Shown: positions 8,997 to 17,674 of the stretch, one piece after another | Position numbering within the stretch: the stretch's first letter is position 1 | How the letters are laid out: the number at the start of each line of letters is the position of its first letter | Origin: NCEH01 sp002257205 | GTDB taxonomy: Bacteria > Pseudomonadota > Alphaproteobacteria > Rhizobiales > Xanthobacteraceae | Assembly (NCBI RefSeq): GCF_043195105.1 | Contig: NZ_JBAFWO010000001.1 | DNA: 64,000 nt | Reading direction: 5' to 3' (one strand) | Notes under the pieces: generated by a model | What the model was told of the DNA's origin: nothing | Databases searched by the model: none | The model's input: only the letters and a program-made list of their open reading frames with translations | Program-made: the position numbers and the translations under genes

Positions 8997-10913
8997 ATGA
9001 CCCCCGAGAGCGCTGCCACCGAGAGCGCCGCCCCAAGCGCCCCCGCCCCCGAGACCCACGCCTTCGAGGCCGATGTGGCCAAGCTGCTGCACCTGATGGT
9101 GCACGCGGTCTATTCGGACAAGGACGTATTCCTGCGTGAGCTGATCTCCAATGCCGCCGATGCCTGCGAGAAGCTGCGCTACGAGGCCATCGGCGAACCC
9201 GCCCTTCTCGGCGACGATCCGAAGCTGCGCATTACCCTGCGTCCCGATGCGGAAGCGCGCCGCCTCGTCATTGAGGACAATGGCATCGGCATGAGCGCCA
9301 TCGACATGGCGGAAGCGCTCGGCACCATCGCGCGCTCGGGCACCAAGGCGTTCATGGACCGCATCGCCGCCAATGCGGGCGGGGAGGGCACGCAGCTCAT
9401 CGGCCAGTTCGGCGTCGGCTTCTATTCCGCCTTCATGGTGGCGGAGAAAGTGGACGTGATCTCGCGTCGCGCCGGCAGCGAACAGGCTTCGCTCTGGTCC
9501 TCCGACGGCAAGGGCACCTACACCATCGCCCCGGTCAATCTGGCGGAAGCCCCCGCGCGCGGCACCCGCGTGGTGTTGCATCTGATGGAAGATGCAGTGG
9601 CCTATTGCGAGCGCTACAATCTGGAGCGCATCGTTAAGGCCCAGTCCGGCCATGTTCCGGTGCCGATCGTACTCATCGGCACGGGCGAGGAGGAGCCTTC
9701 CGAGATCGCCGACGGCGCCGCGCTCTGGACCAAGCCCAGATCCGAGGTCAGCGAAGAGGAATATGCCGATTTCTATCGCAGCGTCGCCGGCCAGTTCGAC
9801 GATCCGGCGCTGACACTGCACTATCGAGCGGAAGGGCGGCACGAATATGCGGTGCTCGCCTTCGTGCCCGGCGCCAAGCCGTTCGACTTGTTCGATCCCG
9901 ACCGCCACGGGCGCATGAAGCTCTATGTGAAGCGGGTGTTCATCACCGACGAGGCGGAATTGCTGCCGCGCTATCTGCGCTTCGTGCGCGGGCTGGTGGA
10001 TTCCGCCGACCTGCCGCTGAACATGTCGCGCGAGATGATCCAGGAAAGCCCGATCCTCGCCGCCATCAAAAAAGGCGTCTCCAATCGCATCCTCGGCGAA
10101 TTGGAAAAGCTCGCGGCCAACGATGCCGACGCCTATGACGCCATCTGGGAAAATTTCGGGCCGGTGCTGAAGGAAGGGCTCTATGAGGATTACGAGCGCC
10201 GCACCGCGCTTTTGAACCTCGCCCGCTTCAAGACCACGGCCTCCGGAGGCGCCTGGCGCGCGCTGAAGGATTATGTCGCGGCGCTGAAGGAGAACCAGAC
10301 CGCGATCTATTATTCCACCGGCAGCGACCTGGAGCGCATCGCCGCCTCCCCGCAGCTCGAAGGGTTCCGCGCCCGCGGCATCGAAGTGCTGCTGCTGCCG
10401 GACCAGGTGGATAGCTTCTGGGTGACGGCGGGCCTGGATTACGAGGGCAAGCCCTTCAAGTCAGTCACCCAAGGCTCGGCGGACCTGAAGCTGATCCCGC
10501 TGCTGGAGGGCGCCGACCAGCCCGCCGCCGAGGCCAGCGAAGCGGTCTCGGCCTTCATCGCCTATCTCAAGACGGCGCTGGACGAGGCGGTCTCCGACGT
10601 GCGCGCGTCCGACCGGCTCACGGAAAGCCCGGTGTGCCTGGTTGCCGCCGACACCGGGATGGACCGGCAATTGGAGAAGCTGCTGGCCAGTGCGGGGCGC
10701 GCCGGCGCCGGGGCCAAGCCGGTGCTGGAGATAAATCCGCGCCACGATCTGGTCCTCAAGCTGGCGGACCTGGGCGAGGACGAAGCCGCCTTCCGCGAGG
10801 ACGCCGCGCGGTTGCTGCTCGACGAGGCGCAGATCGCCGATGGCGAACGCCCGAGCGATCCTCGCGCCTTTTCCGCCCGGCTCGGCCGGCTGATCGCCCG
10901 CGCGCTACGCTGA
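8997..10913 (+). CDS. htpG: Hsp90-family molecular chaperone HtpG
   Basis: At 638 residues this is a full-length bacterial Hsp90. The N-terminal GHKL ATPase carries ELISNAADACEKLR, DNGIGM and GQFGVGFYS (ATP lid and nucleotide pocket); the middle domain contains the conserved LPLNMSREMIQ segment, and a C-terminal dimerisation domain follows. It is a cytoplasmic ATP-driven chaperone for late protein folding under stress. A short Ala/Pro-rich N-terminal extension of about 20 residues precedes the usual start of the family. The sigma32-type promoter directly upstream indicates heat-shock control. Confidence 0.97.
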   Translation: MTPESAATESAAPSAPAPETHAFEADVAKLLHLMVHAVYSDKDVFLRELISNAADACEKLRYEAIGEPALLGDDPKLRITLRPDAEARRLVIEDNGIGMSAIDMAEALGTIARSGTKAFMDRIAANAGGEGTQLIGQFGVGFYSAFMVAEKVDVISRRAGSEQASLWSSDGKGTYTIAPVNLAEAPARGTRVVLHLMEDAVAYCERYNLERIVKAQSGHVPVPIVLIGTGEEEPSEIADGAALWTKPRSEVSEEEYADFYRSVAGQFDDPALTLHYRAEGRHEYAVLAFVPGAKPFDLFDPDRHGRMKLYVKRVFITDEAELLPRYLRFVRGLVDSADLPLNMSREMIQESPILAAIKKGVSNRILGELEKLAANDADAYDAIWENFGPVLKEGLYEDYERRTALLNLARFKTTASGGAWRALKDYVAALKENQTAIYYSTGSDLERIAASPQLEGFRARGIEVLLLPDQVDSFWVTAGLDYEGKPFKSVTQGSADLKLIPLLEGADQPAAEASEAVSAFIAYLKTALDEAVSDVRASDRLTESPVCLVAADTGMDRQLEKLLASAGRAGAGAKPVLEINPRHDLVLKLADLGEDEAAFREDAARLLLDEAQIADGERPSDPRAFSARLGRLIARALR

Positions 10914-10922
10914 GCCTCAGGC

Positions 10923-10980
10923 CGATCGGGCAGAACCGGCCCGATCGACGCGCGCTCCAGGGCCCGGCGCCTGCCGGGCC
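10923..10980 (+). terminator. Tandem hairpins after htpG
   Basis: Two hairpins follow the htpG stop: a 9-bp stem CGATCGGGC/GCCCGATCG (10923-10947) and an 8-bp stem GGCCCGGC/GCCGGGCC with a GCCT loop (10961-10980). Neither has a clear U tract, so termination may be Rho-assisted. Confidence 0.45.
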
Positions 10981-11312
10981 GATGTGCTGCCCCTTGACCG
11001 CGCTCGAAAGGCCCTCCCGCTACAATAGTCGCCCGCAATCGCAGCTGCTCGGTCCCGCTGATCAAACCGCACGGCGGAACATTCCCGTGCCGCACCACAT
11101 TGATTTCGCAATGGCGAACAAATTGGCGGCGCGCCCCAATAATAGGAAAGTGATTTCCGCCTGTGGCACCTATCGCAAGTTGTGCGGCATAATTATAATG
11201 ATAACTGATACGCGCTGACGAAACGTGCCGGCATGGTCAGTGAAAAGGCCCCGTTAGTTAGCTGCATGCAAACTTCGGATCGTATACGCGCCTCAGCGGA
11301 GAACCTCGCACG
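10981..11312. other. Intergenic region upstream of signalling operon
   Basis: No gene is supported here. It is less GC-rich toward its 3' half and contains a TATAAT hexamer at 11194-11199, but no convincing -35 box lies at the proper distance, so no promoter is called. Confidence 0.4.
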
Positions 11313-12809
11313 ATGGACAGCGACCGCGGCTACGATGCCTTGATCCTCGAAGAGGCACCCGACGCGGTGATCGCCATCGACGCCGAGCATCGCGTCCTGG
11401 TGTGGAATCGCGGCGCCGAGCGGCTCTATGGCTATGCCCCGCGCGAGGCGATCGGCGGTCGGCTGCGTGAACTGGTTCTGCCCAGCGATGCGCCGAACGG
11501 GGCCGCCGACCCCCTCAACGACCTGCCGGCCAGCGGCCCCAGCACCTATGAAGCGCTGCGCCGGCGCAAGGACGGGGTGCTGATGTATGTGGACGTCACC
11601 GCCAAGCGTATCACCCATACCAATGGCGGCGGTGCCCCGCTGATCGTGCTGGGCGAGAAGGACGTGACGCAATTGCGGGTGCAGCGCGATGCCAAGCTGC
11701 TGGAAACCCGTTTCCGCGACCTGTTCGAACTGATGCCGGACGCGATCGTCGTACTCAACGCGACCGGCCGCATCGTGCTGATCAACAGCCAGGCCGAGGC
11801 GCTGTTCGGCTATGCAGCGGGCAGCCTGATCGGCGAGCCGGTGGAACGCCTGCTGCCGGAGCGCCTGCGCGGGGCCCATCTGCATCACCGGGCGGGCTAT
11901 GTGGCCCAGCCGCGCGTCCGCGCCATGGGCGTGGGGCTTGAGCTGCACGGACGGCGCGCCGACGGCTCGGAATTTCCGGTCGATATCAGCCTGAGTCCAC
12001 TCCAGACGCCGGAAGGCACGCTGGTGCTCAGCGCCATCCGCGACGCCACCGAGCGCAAGCGCTTCGAAGCGGCGCTGCGGGAGAAGAACGAGCAGCTCGC
12101 CAGCGCCATGCAAGCCAAGGATCGTTTTCTGGCCACCATGAGCCATGAATTGCGCACGCCGCTGAATGCCGTCATCGGCTTCACGGGCACTTTGCTGATG
12201 CGCCTGCCCGGTCCCCTCAACGACGATCAGGAGCGCCAGCTGAAGACCATTCAGAGCAGCGGGCGCCACCTGCTGTCGCTGATCAACGACCTGCTGGACC
12301 TTGCCCGCATCGAGGCCGACAAGTTCGAACTCAGCATGGAGCCGGTGGTGTGCCAGGAGGTGCTGCGCGGCGTGTTCGGCGCGCTGCTGCACCAGGTCGA
12401 GCAGAAGGGGCTTCGCTTCAGCCTCGACATGCCCGAGGCGAACCTGATCGCCCGCACCGACCGCCGCGCCCTGACGCAGATCCTCACCAATCTGTGCGCC
12501 AATGCGGTGAAATTCTGCGACTATGGCAGCATCCATGTCGGACTCGGCCCGGCGCTGGACGGCGCGGCGGGCGAGGTGCAATTCACCGTGGCCGACACCG
12601 GCGTCGGCATCCGCGCCGAGCATATGCCGACCGTATTCGACGCCTTCGCGCGCTTCGAATCCGAAACCGGGCCGCGCGAGGGCAGCGGACTCGGCCTGCA
12701 CATCAGCCGCCGGCTGGCGGAACACCTGGGAGGACGCATCGCGCTGGAAAGCGAATATGGCAAGGGCTCGACCTTTACATTGACCTTGCCGGCGGGGTCC
12801 GTTTCATGA
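11313..12809 (+). CDS. PAS-PAS sensor histidine kinase
   Basis: The 498-residue protein has two PAS domains (about 8-125 and 130-250), a dimerisation/phosphoacceptor domain with the H-box histidine at H278 in TMSHELRTPLNAVIGF, and a HATPase domain with N box (TNLCANAVKFC, about 392), G1 (DTGVGI) and G2 (GSGLGLHISRRL). There are no transmembrane helices, so it senses a cytoplasmic signal, possibly through a PAS-bound ligand or cofactor. It has no receiver of its own; the next gene, overlapping its stop codon as ATGA, is a single-domain receiver, which implies translational coupling and a phosphotransfer partnership. Confidence 0.93.
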   Translation: MDSDRGYDALILEEAPDAVIAIDAEHRVLVWNRGAERLYGYAPREAIGGRLRELVLPSDAPNGAADPLNDLPASGPSTYEALRRRKDGVLMYVDVTAKRITHTNGGGAPLIVLGEKDVTQLRVQRDAKLLETRFRDLFELMPDAIVVLNATGRIVLINSQAEALFGYAAGSLIGEPVERLLPERLRGAHLHHRAGYVAQPRVRAMGVGLELHGRRADGSEFPVDISLSPLQTPEGTLVLSAIRDATERKRFEAALREKNEQLASAMQAKDRFLATMSHELRTPLNAVIGFTGTLLMRLPGPLNDDQERQLKTIQSSGRHLLSLINDLLDLARIEADKFELSMEPVVCQEVLRGVFGALLHQVEQKGLRFSLDMPEANLIARTDRRALTQILTNLCANAVKFCDYGSIHVGLGPALDGAAGEVQFTVADTGVGIRAEHMPTVFDAFARFESETGPREGSGLGLHISRRLAEHLGGRIALESEYGKGSTFTLTLPAGSVS

Positions 12810-13186
12810 CCAGGATCCTCGTCATCGAAGACCATCCCACTAGCCGCGAGCTCATGACCTACATTCTCAAATGCACGGGCTATGAGGTGATCGAAACCGG
12901 CGACGGCCGCGCGGGGTTTGAGCTGGTGCGCACGCACCGGCCGGACCTCGTCATCAGTGACGTGCAACTGCCCGGCATGAACGGCTTTGAGATCGTCGCC
13001 GCGATCAAGCGGGATCCCGCCCTCGCCGGGATCCCGGTCGTGGCGGTGACGGCCTCGGCCATGTCGGGCGATCGCGAAAACATCATCGCCGCGGGGTTCG
13101 ACGACTATCTGTCCAAGCCCATCGACCCGGAAATCTTCGTCCATCAGATCGCCCGTCACCTGCCGCCCCAGCGATCGAGCCGATGA
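12806..13186 (+). CDS. Single-domain response regulator (receiver only)
   Basis: The ATG overlaps the kinase stop codon (ATGA). The 126-residue product is a CheY-like receiver with acidic pair E8/D9, phosphoacceptor D52 (DLVISDVQLPG) and the conserved lysine in DDYLSKPIDP. There is no output domain, so it acts by phosphotransfer or protein contact, plausibly linking the upstream kinase to the downstream REC-GGDEF-EAL protein. It resembles DivK/CheY-type receivers common in Alphaproteobacteria; DivK itself is normally placed beside pleD, so this one is better treated as a separate paralogue. Confidence 0.92.
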   Translation: MTRILVIEDHPTSRELMTYILKCTGYEVIETGDGRAGFELVRTHRPDLVISDVQLPGMNGFEIVAAIKRDPALAGIPVVAVTASAMSGDRENIIAAGFDDYLSKPIDPEIFVHQIARHLPPQRSSR

Positions 13187-13187
13187 C

Positions 13188-16100
13188 ATGGCGACCATCC
13201 TCATCGTCGATGATCACGCCATCAACCGCGAATTCCTGGTGACGCTGCTGAAGTATGGCGATCACCGGCTGATCGAGGCCTCCGACGGCACGACCGCATT
13301 GGCCATCGCGCAGGCGGAATTTCCCGATCTCGTCATCTCCGACATCCTGATGCCGTCGGGCGACGGTTACGAGCTTGTGCGCGCCTTGCGGCAGGCGGGC
13401 GGGCTCGCCGATATACCGGTCATCTTCTACACCGCCCATTACAATGAGCGCGAGGCGCTCACCCTCGCCCAGGCGTGCGGCGTTCAATATGTGCTGACCA
13501 AGCCGGCCGACCCCGCGCTCATCCTGGAAGTGGTCAACGACGTGCTGACGCGCAAGCGCACGATCGTTTCTTCCGAACCGCACGAACAACCGGGCTTCGA
13601 CCGCAAGCACCTGCGCCTGGTCTCCAACAAGCTGGTGCAGGCCACGGAAGAGCTGGAATGGACCACCAGCCGCCTGATGGCCCTGATCGAAATGAGCCTC
13701 CAAATCGCGGCCGAGCGGGAGCCCCTGCAGATCGCGCGGGTGTTCTGCCGCTGGACCCGCGACCTCGTCGCCGCGCGCCATGCGGTGGTCGGGCTGTGGG
13801 AACCGGACCAGCCGGGGGCCGGCTATGCGGCGGCGAGCGGACTACCGGAGGATCTGATCGGCGAGGTGGAAAGCCAGCTCCTGCGGAACGGGCCGCAGCC
13901 CATCCCGATCGGCGTCAACGGCGTGGCGCGCCATCTCGGCGACCCCACGGACGCGGTCAACCTCGGCCTGCCGGTGGCCTTCCCCCGGGTGCGCTCGCTG
14001 CTGTTCGTGCCCGTGCGCTCGGCCACCCGCGCATTCGGCTGGGTCTGCGCGTCGAACAAGATCGGGCGGAACGGGTTCTCGCCGGACGACGAGCGCCTGC
14101 TCTCCATTTTCGCCTCCTATGTCGGGCGCATTTTTGAGAATCATTGCCTGTTCAGCGAGCTGGCCGAACGCTCCAGCCAGCTCGAGGGGGAAGTCGCGGA
14201 GCGCGCGGCGGCGCAATGGCGGCTGGAGACCCAATATGCCCTCGCCGGCGTGCTGGCGGAGACCTCCACCATCGATCAGGCGGCCCCGGAGATCCTGCGC
14301 ACCATCTGCGCCCTCGCCGGCTTCCAACTCGGCGAGCTCTGGGAGGTGGACGCCGATGCGGCCCACCTGCGCCATGTCGCCACCTGGCACGCCGACGGCG
14401 CCGTCGCCGCCGATTTTCTCGCCCAAACCCGCGCCTTCGACTTTCCCAAGGGCTCGGGCCTGCTGGGCCGGGCCTGGGAGAGCGGCGCCCCGGTCTGGCT
14501 CGACGAGACCAATCTCGACATGGTGTGCCGCCGTGCGAGCGATGTGCGCGCCCTCGGCCTGGATTCGGCGCTGGCGTTTCCCGTCATCACCGGCGGCAAG
14601 GTGATCGGCGTGCTCGGCTTTTTCGGCACGGATCCGCACGCATCCGACCCGGCGCTCAGTGCCCTGTTCACGGCCATGGGCAGCCAGGTGGGCCAGTTCA
14701 TCGACCGGCGCGGGCAGGAGTTGCGGCTCGTGCGGCTCTCCCGCATCCGGGCGGTGCTCAGCGGCATCAATTCCCTGATCGTGCGTGTGGGCGATCGCGC
14801 CGCTTTGCTGGAGGGCGCGTGCCAGATCGCGGTGGAGGAAGGCGAGTTCGCCAAGGCCGAAGTGGTCCTGCTGGACGGCGGAGCGCCGGACGGCGGGCCG
14901 CGGGTACGCCGCGTCGCCGCCTGCGCCGAGGGCGAGCGGCCGGCGCACCCCGGCACGAGCGATGCACCAGGCCTCGCGCCGATCGATACCGCCCAGCTGG
15001 TCGCCGAGGCGATCGCCACCTCCGCGCCCGCCATCGACAATGATGCGCTGGGGGGCAAGGCCTCCTGCGTCGCCCTCCCTTTGGCGGAAGGCCCGCGGCT
15101 GATTGCGGTGCTGGTGCTCCGGGCGCGGGTCTGCGGCTTCTTCACCGCCGAGGAAATGCTCCTGCTCAAGCAATTGGTGGCGGACATCTCCTTCGCGCTG
15201 ACCCATCTTTCGACCCAGAATCGGCTGATGCAGCTGAACCAATATGACGGCCTCACGGGGCTGCCCAACCGCGCCCTGTTCCTCGAACGCCTGCACCAAG
15301 CGATGCACAATGCCCAGGAGGAAGGAGAACAGCTACTGGTCGTGGTGGGCAACCTGCGCAATTTCGTCTCGATCAACACCACGCTGGGCCGCGCCGCTGG
15401 CGACGATGTGCTGCGCCAGGTGGCGCACCGGCTGAAGGCGGCCTCGCGCTTTCCGGATCGGGTGGCGCGCATCTCCGGCAATCTGTTCGCAAGCTTCCTG
15501 CCGAACAAGACGAGCGCGAGCGAGCCGACCTTGCGCATGGACCATTCGCTGGACGAAGCCTTCTCCAAGCCGTTCCAGGTGGGCACGCACGAGGTCACCC
15601 TGACCATCCAGACCGGCGTCGCCATCTATCCCGACGATGCGGACGACGCCGACACTTTGCTGGTCAATGCGGAGACCGCCTTGCGCCGCGCGCGCAATTC
15701 GGGCGCCCGCATCTCCTTCTTCGAGCCGCGCATGCACGAGGAGATGGCCCGGCGCATGCAGGTGGAAATGCGCCTCGCCCAGGCCATTTCAGGCGACGAG
15801 TTCCAGCTCCATTATCAACCGAAGCTGGAAATCTCCACCGGCAACATCATCGGCCTGGAAGCCCTGCTGCGCTGGAAGGACAGCGAAAACACCATGGTTC
15901 AACCGAGCCAGTTCGTGCCTCTGCTGGAAGAAAGCGGCATGATCGTGGATGTCGGCCTGTGGGTGATCCGCCGCGCCATGGAGGATCAATCCTCGTGGCT
16001 CGCGGCGGGGCTGCCCTATCTTCCGGTGGCGGTGAATGTGTCGTCGGTGCAGATGCGCGAGCCGAACTTCGTCGAGGAGGTGCTCGCCATCCTCGACAAG

Positions 16101-16541
16101 ATGGCGCCCCCGCCCGCATCCGGCTGGCCCGCGCCCTGGCTCGAAATCGAGCTGACGGAAAGCGCGGCCATGGAGGACATCGAGCGCACGGTGGCGCAGC
16201 TTCAGCAATTGCGGGCGCGCGAGGTTCAGGTGGCCATCGACGATTTCGGCACCGGCCATTCCTCTCTGGGATATCTGGCGCAGCTCCCGGTCTCCGCGCT
16301 CAAGATTGATCGCTCCTTCATCTCCGGCATGACGCCCCGGCGCGACACGATGATGATCGTGGACGCCATCATCTCGCTCGCCCATTCGCTCGGGCTGAAG
16401 GTGATCGCCGAAGGGGTGGAGACCCGCCAGCAGATGGACCTGCTGAGCAAATTGCGCTGCGACGAGATCCAGGGGTATCTGCTCAGCCCGCCGCTGGATG
16501 CGAGGAGCCTTGCGAGCTTCCTCACCGACTATCGGCGCTAA
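13188..16541 (+). CDS. REC-GAF-GGDEF-EAL c-di-GMP signalling protein
   Basis: The start follows the preceding stop by one base. The 1117-residue protein has an N-terminal receiver (D52, K105), about three GAF-like sensor segments (roughly 150-310, 345-510, 515-680) with a coiled-coil linker near 315-345, a GGDEF domain (about 680-850) and an EAL domain (about 860-1110). The GGDEF signature is replaced by SGNLF, so diguanylate cyclase activity is unlikely. The EAL domain keeps EALLRW, AVNVSS, EIELTES, IDDFGTGHSS, IAEGVET and QGYLLSPPL, so it should be an active c-di-GMP phosphodiesterase. The degenerate GGDEF may instead bind GTP to activate the EAL domain, as described in some family members. 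Phosphorylation by the operon kinase is the likely input. Confidence 0.93.
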   Translation: MATILIVDDHAINREFLVTLLKYGDHRLIEASDGTTALAIAQAEFPDLVISDILMPSGDGYELVRALRQAGGLADIPVIFYTAHYNEREALTLAQACGVQYVLTKPADPALILEVVNDVLTRKRTIVSSEPHEQPGFDRKHLRLVSNKLVQATEELEWTTSRLMALIEMSLQIAAEREPLQIARVFCRWTRDLVAARHAVVGLWEPDQPGAGYAAASGLPEDLIGEVESQLLRNGPQPIPIGVNGVARHLGDPTDAVNLGLPVAFPRVRSLLFVPVRSATRAFGWVCASNKIGRNGFSPDDERLLSIFASYVGRIFENHCLFSELAERSSQLEGEVAERAAAQWRLETQYALAGVLAETSTIDQAAPEILRTICALAGFQLGELWEVDADAAHLRHVATWHADGAVAADFLAQTRAFDFPKGSGLLGRAWESGAPVWLDETNLDMVCRRASDVRALGLDSALAFPVITGGKVIGVLGFFGTDPHASDPALSALFTAMGSQVGQFIDRRGQELRLVRLSRIRAVLSGINSLIVRVGDRAALLEGACQIAVEEGEFAKAEVVLLDGGAPDGGPRVRRVAACAEGERPAHPGTSDAPGLAPIDTAQLVAEAIATSAPAIDNDALGGKASCVALPLAEGPRLIAVLVLRARVCGFFTAEEMLLLKQLVADISFALTHLSTQNRLMQLNQYDGLTGLPNRALFLERLHQAMHNAQEEGEQLLVVVGNLRNFVSINTTLGRAAGDDVLRQVAHRLKAASRFPDRVARISGNLFASFLPNKTSASEPTLRMDHSLDEAFSKPFQVGTHEVTLTIQTGVAIYPDDADDADTLLVNAETALRRARNSGARISFFEPRMHEEMARRMQVEMRLAQAISGDEFQLHYQPKLEISTGNIIGLEALLRWKDSENTMVQPSQFVPLLEESGMIVDVGLWVIRRAMEDQSSWLAAGLPYLPVAVNVSSVQMREPNFVEEVLAILDKMAPPPASGWPAPWLEIELTESAAMEDIERTVAQLQQLRAREVQVAIDDFGTGHSSLGYLAQLPVSALKIDRSFISGMTPRRDTMMIVDAIISLAHSLGLKVIAEGVETRQQMDLLSKLRCDEIQGYLLSPPLDARSLASFLTDYRR

Positions 16542-16894
16542 AGCCGGATCCGCCCCAGGTTGACTGAACCTGATCGATTGCCGCTCCAGCTGTTTGATCC
16601 CGGCCCTTGATGGGGTGGATCGAGCTTGAATCTCTCGGGCTCGATCCTCCACTGTTTGCAGATGAATTCGTAGGGGGGAGCTCCTTCAGGGCCTTGCGGC
16701 CGGTTGATCCTCTACGGACAGGCAGCTGAGCGTGGGGCCGCATTCGCGCGGCCTGCGGCGCGTATTGCCGTCGCGGCGTCAATATTGGTGCCTGCCGGCG
16801 CTGCGGTGCGCCGGCGCACATTCTGGTCAGGGCGCCCCTGAAGCCTTCTCGAGGCCCCGCTTCAAGGGGACGGCGCGCCCGCAGCGCGGCGCCG
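16542..16894. other. Intergenic region with mobile-element debris
   Basis: No intact gene is supported in these 353 bases. The first part holds a transposase tail remnant on the minus strand; the rest (16711-16894) is GC-rich with short inverted repeats and no recognised signal. Confidence 0.5.
16586..16710 (-). pseudogene. C-terminal remnant of an IS481/IS3-like transposase
   Basis: Minus-strand translation gives PPYEFICKQW, then EPERFKLDPPHQGPG, which corresponds to the characteristic end of IS481-type integrase-core transposases (pattern TPYEFICKxW...EPxRFxLxPxHxMPGLN). Upstream, the frame breaks at a C6 run (16673-16678), where GRKALKEL continues in a different frame, and no catalytic DDE region is present. 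It is a decayed fragment marking an old insertion or recombination scar at the end of the signalling operon. Confidence 0.65.
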
Positions 16895-17659
16895 TCAGGC
16901 CTTGAACGACTTCGCCAGCGCTTCCGATCCACGGGCGAGAATGCCTGCGTCGGAGCCGACGGCGGTGAACACGCACCCGGCCTTGATGTAGCGCCGCGCC
17001 AGATTCAGATCGCTGGTGAGAATGCCGGCCCGGTTTCCCGCGGCGCCGATCCGCCCGACGAGGTCCTCGATCATGGTGACCACGGCCTCGTTGTTCTGGT
17101 CGCCCAGATAGCCGGTGGCGGCGGAGAGATCACCGGGCCCGACGAACAGCCCGTCCACACCCGGCACGGCAGCGATGGCTTCGAGATTGCGCATGCCCTC
17201 TTCCGATTCGATCTGCACCAGCACGCAGATTTCCTCATGGGCGTGCTTGTAATAATCCTTCACTCTTCCGAAACGCGAGGCGCGCGAGGCGGCCGCGAAG
17301 CCGCGCACGCCGTGGGGCGGATAGCGCGTATAGGCCACCGCCGCCGCCGCTTGCTCGGCGGTATCGATCATCGGAATGAGGAAGGTCTGAACGCCGGCGT
17401 CGAGATAGCGCTTGATCAGCGTTTGGTCGCTCACCGGCGGGCGCACGATGGGGTGGGCGGAATTCTCCATGCAGGCCTGGAGCTGGGAGAACACCATGGG
17501 GAGCTCGTTCGGCGAATGCTCGGTGTCGAGCAAAAGCCAGTCGAACCCCGATCCGGCGATGATCTCGACCGTGATGTGGCTCGCAAGGCTGCTCCAGAGG
17601 CCGATCTGTTGCTGGCCGGCATAGATGCCGCGCTTGAACGTATTGATGGGCAGTTCCAC
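16895..17659 (-). CDS. HpcH/HpaI-family aldolase (2-oxo-acid aldolase)
   Basis: This 254-residue protein is a class II, metal-dependent pyruvate aldolase of the HpaI type. Metal ligands are expected at E151 (LVQIESEEG) and D177 (VGPGDLSA), with catalytic-site H48 (DTEHSPNE) and R73 (PIVRPP). Family members cleave 2-oxo-3-deoxy or 4-hydroxy-2-oxo acids to pyruvate and an aldehyde. It follows an aldonate-type IlvD/Edd dehydratase by 15 bp, so cleavage of the 2-keto-3-deoxy acid made by that enzyme is the natural prediction: pyruvate plus glycolaldehyde for a pentonate. Last gene of the minus-strand catabolic operon. Confidence 0.88.
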   Translation of the reverse strand: MELPINTFKRGIYAGQQQIGLWSSLASHITVEIIAGSGFDWLLLDTEHSPNELPMVFSQLQACMENSAHPIVRPPVSDQTLIKRYLDAGVQTFLIPMIDTAEQAAAAVAYTRYPPHGVRGFAAASRASRFGRVKDYYKHAHEEICVLVQIESEEGMRNLEAIAAVPGVDGLFVGPGDLSAATGYLGDQNNEAVVTMIEDLVGRIGAAGNRAGILTSDLNLARRYIKAGCVFTAVGSDAGILARGSEALAKSFKA

Positions 17660-17674
17660 GGTTTTATCCTCGGG

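Noticed and set aside
11164..11176. TGGCAC as part of a sigma54 promoter
   Set aside because: The GC element is not at the required 10-bp distance from GG and TTGC is absent.
11194..11199. TATAAT hexamer as promoter of the kinase operon
   Set aside because: No -35 hexamer at 16-18 bp; the nearest TTGTGC is only 8 bp away.
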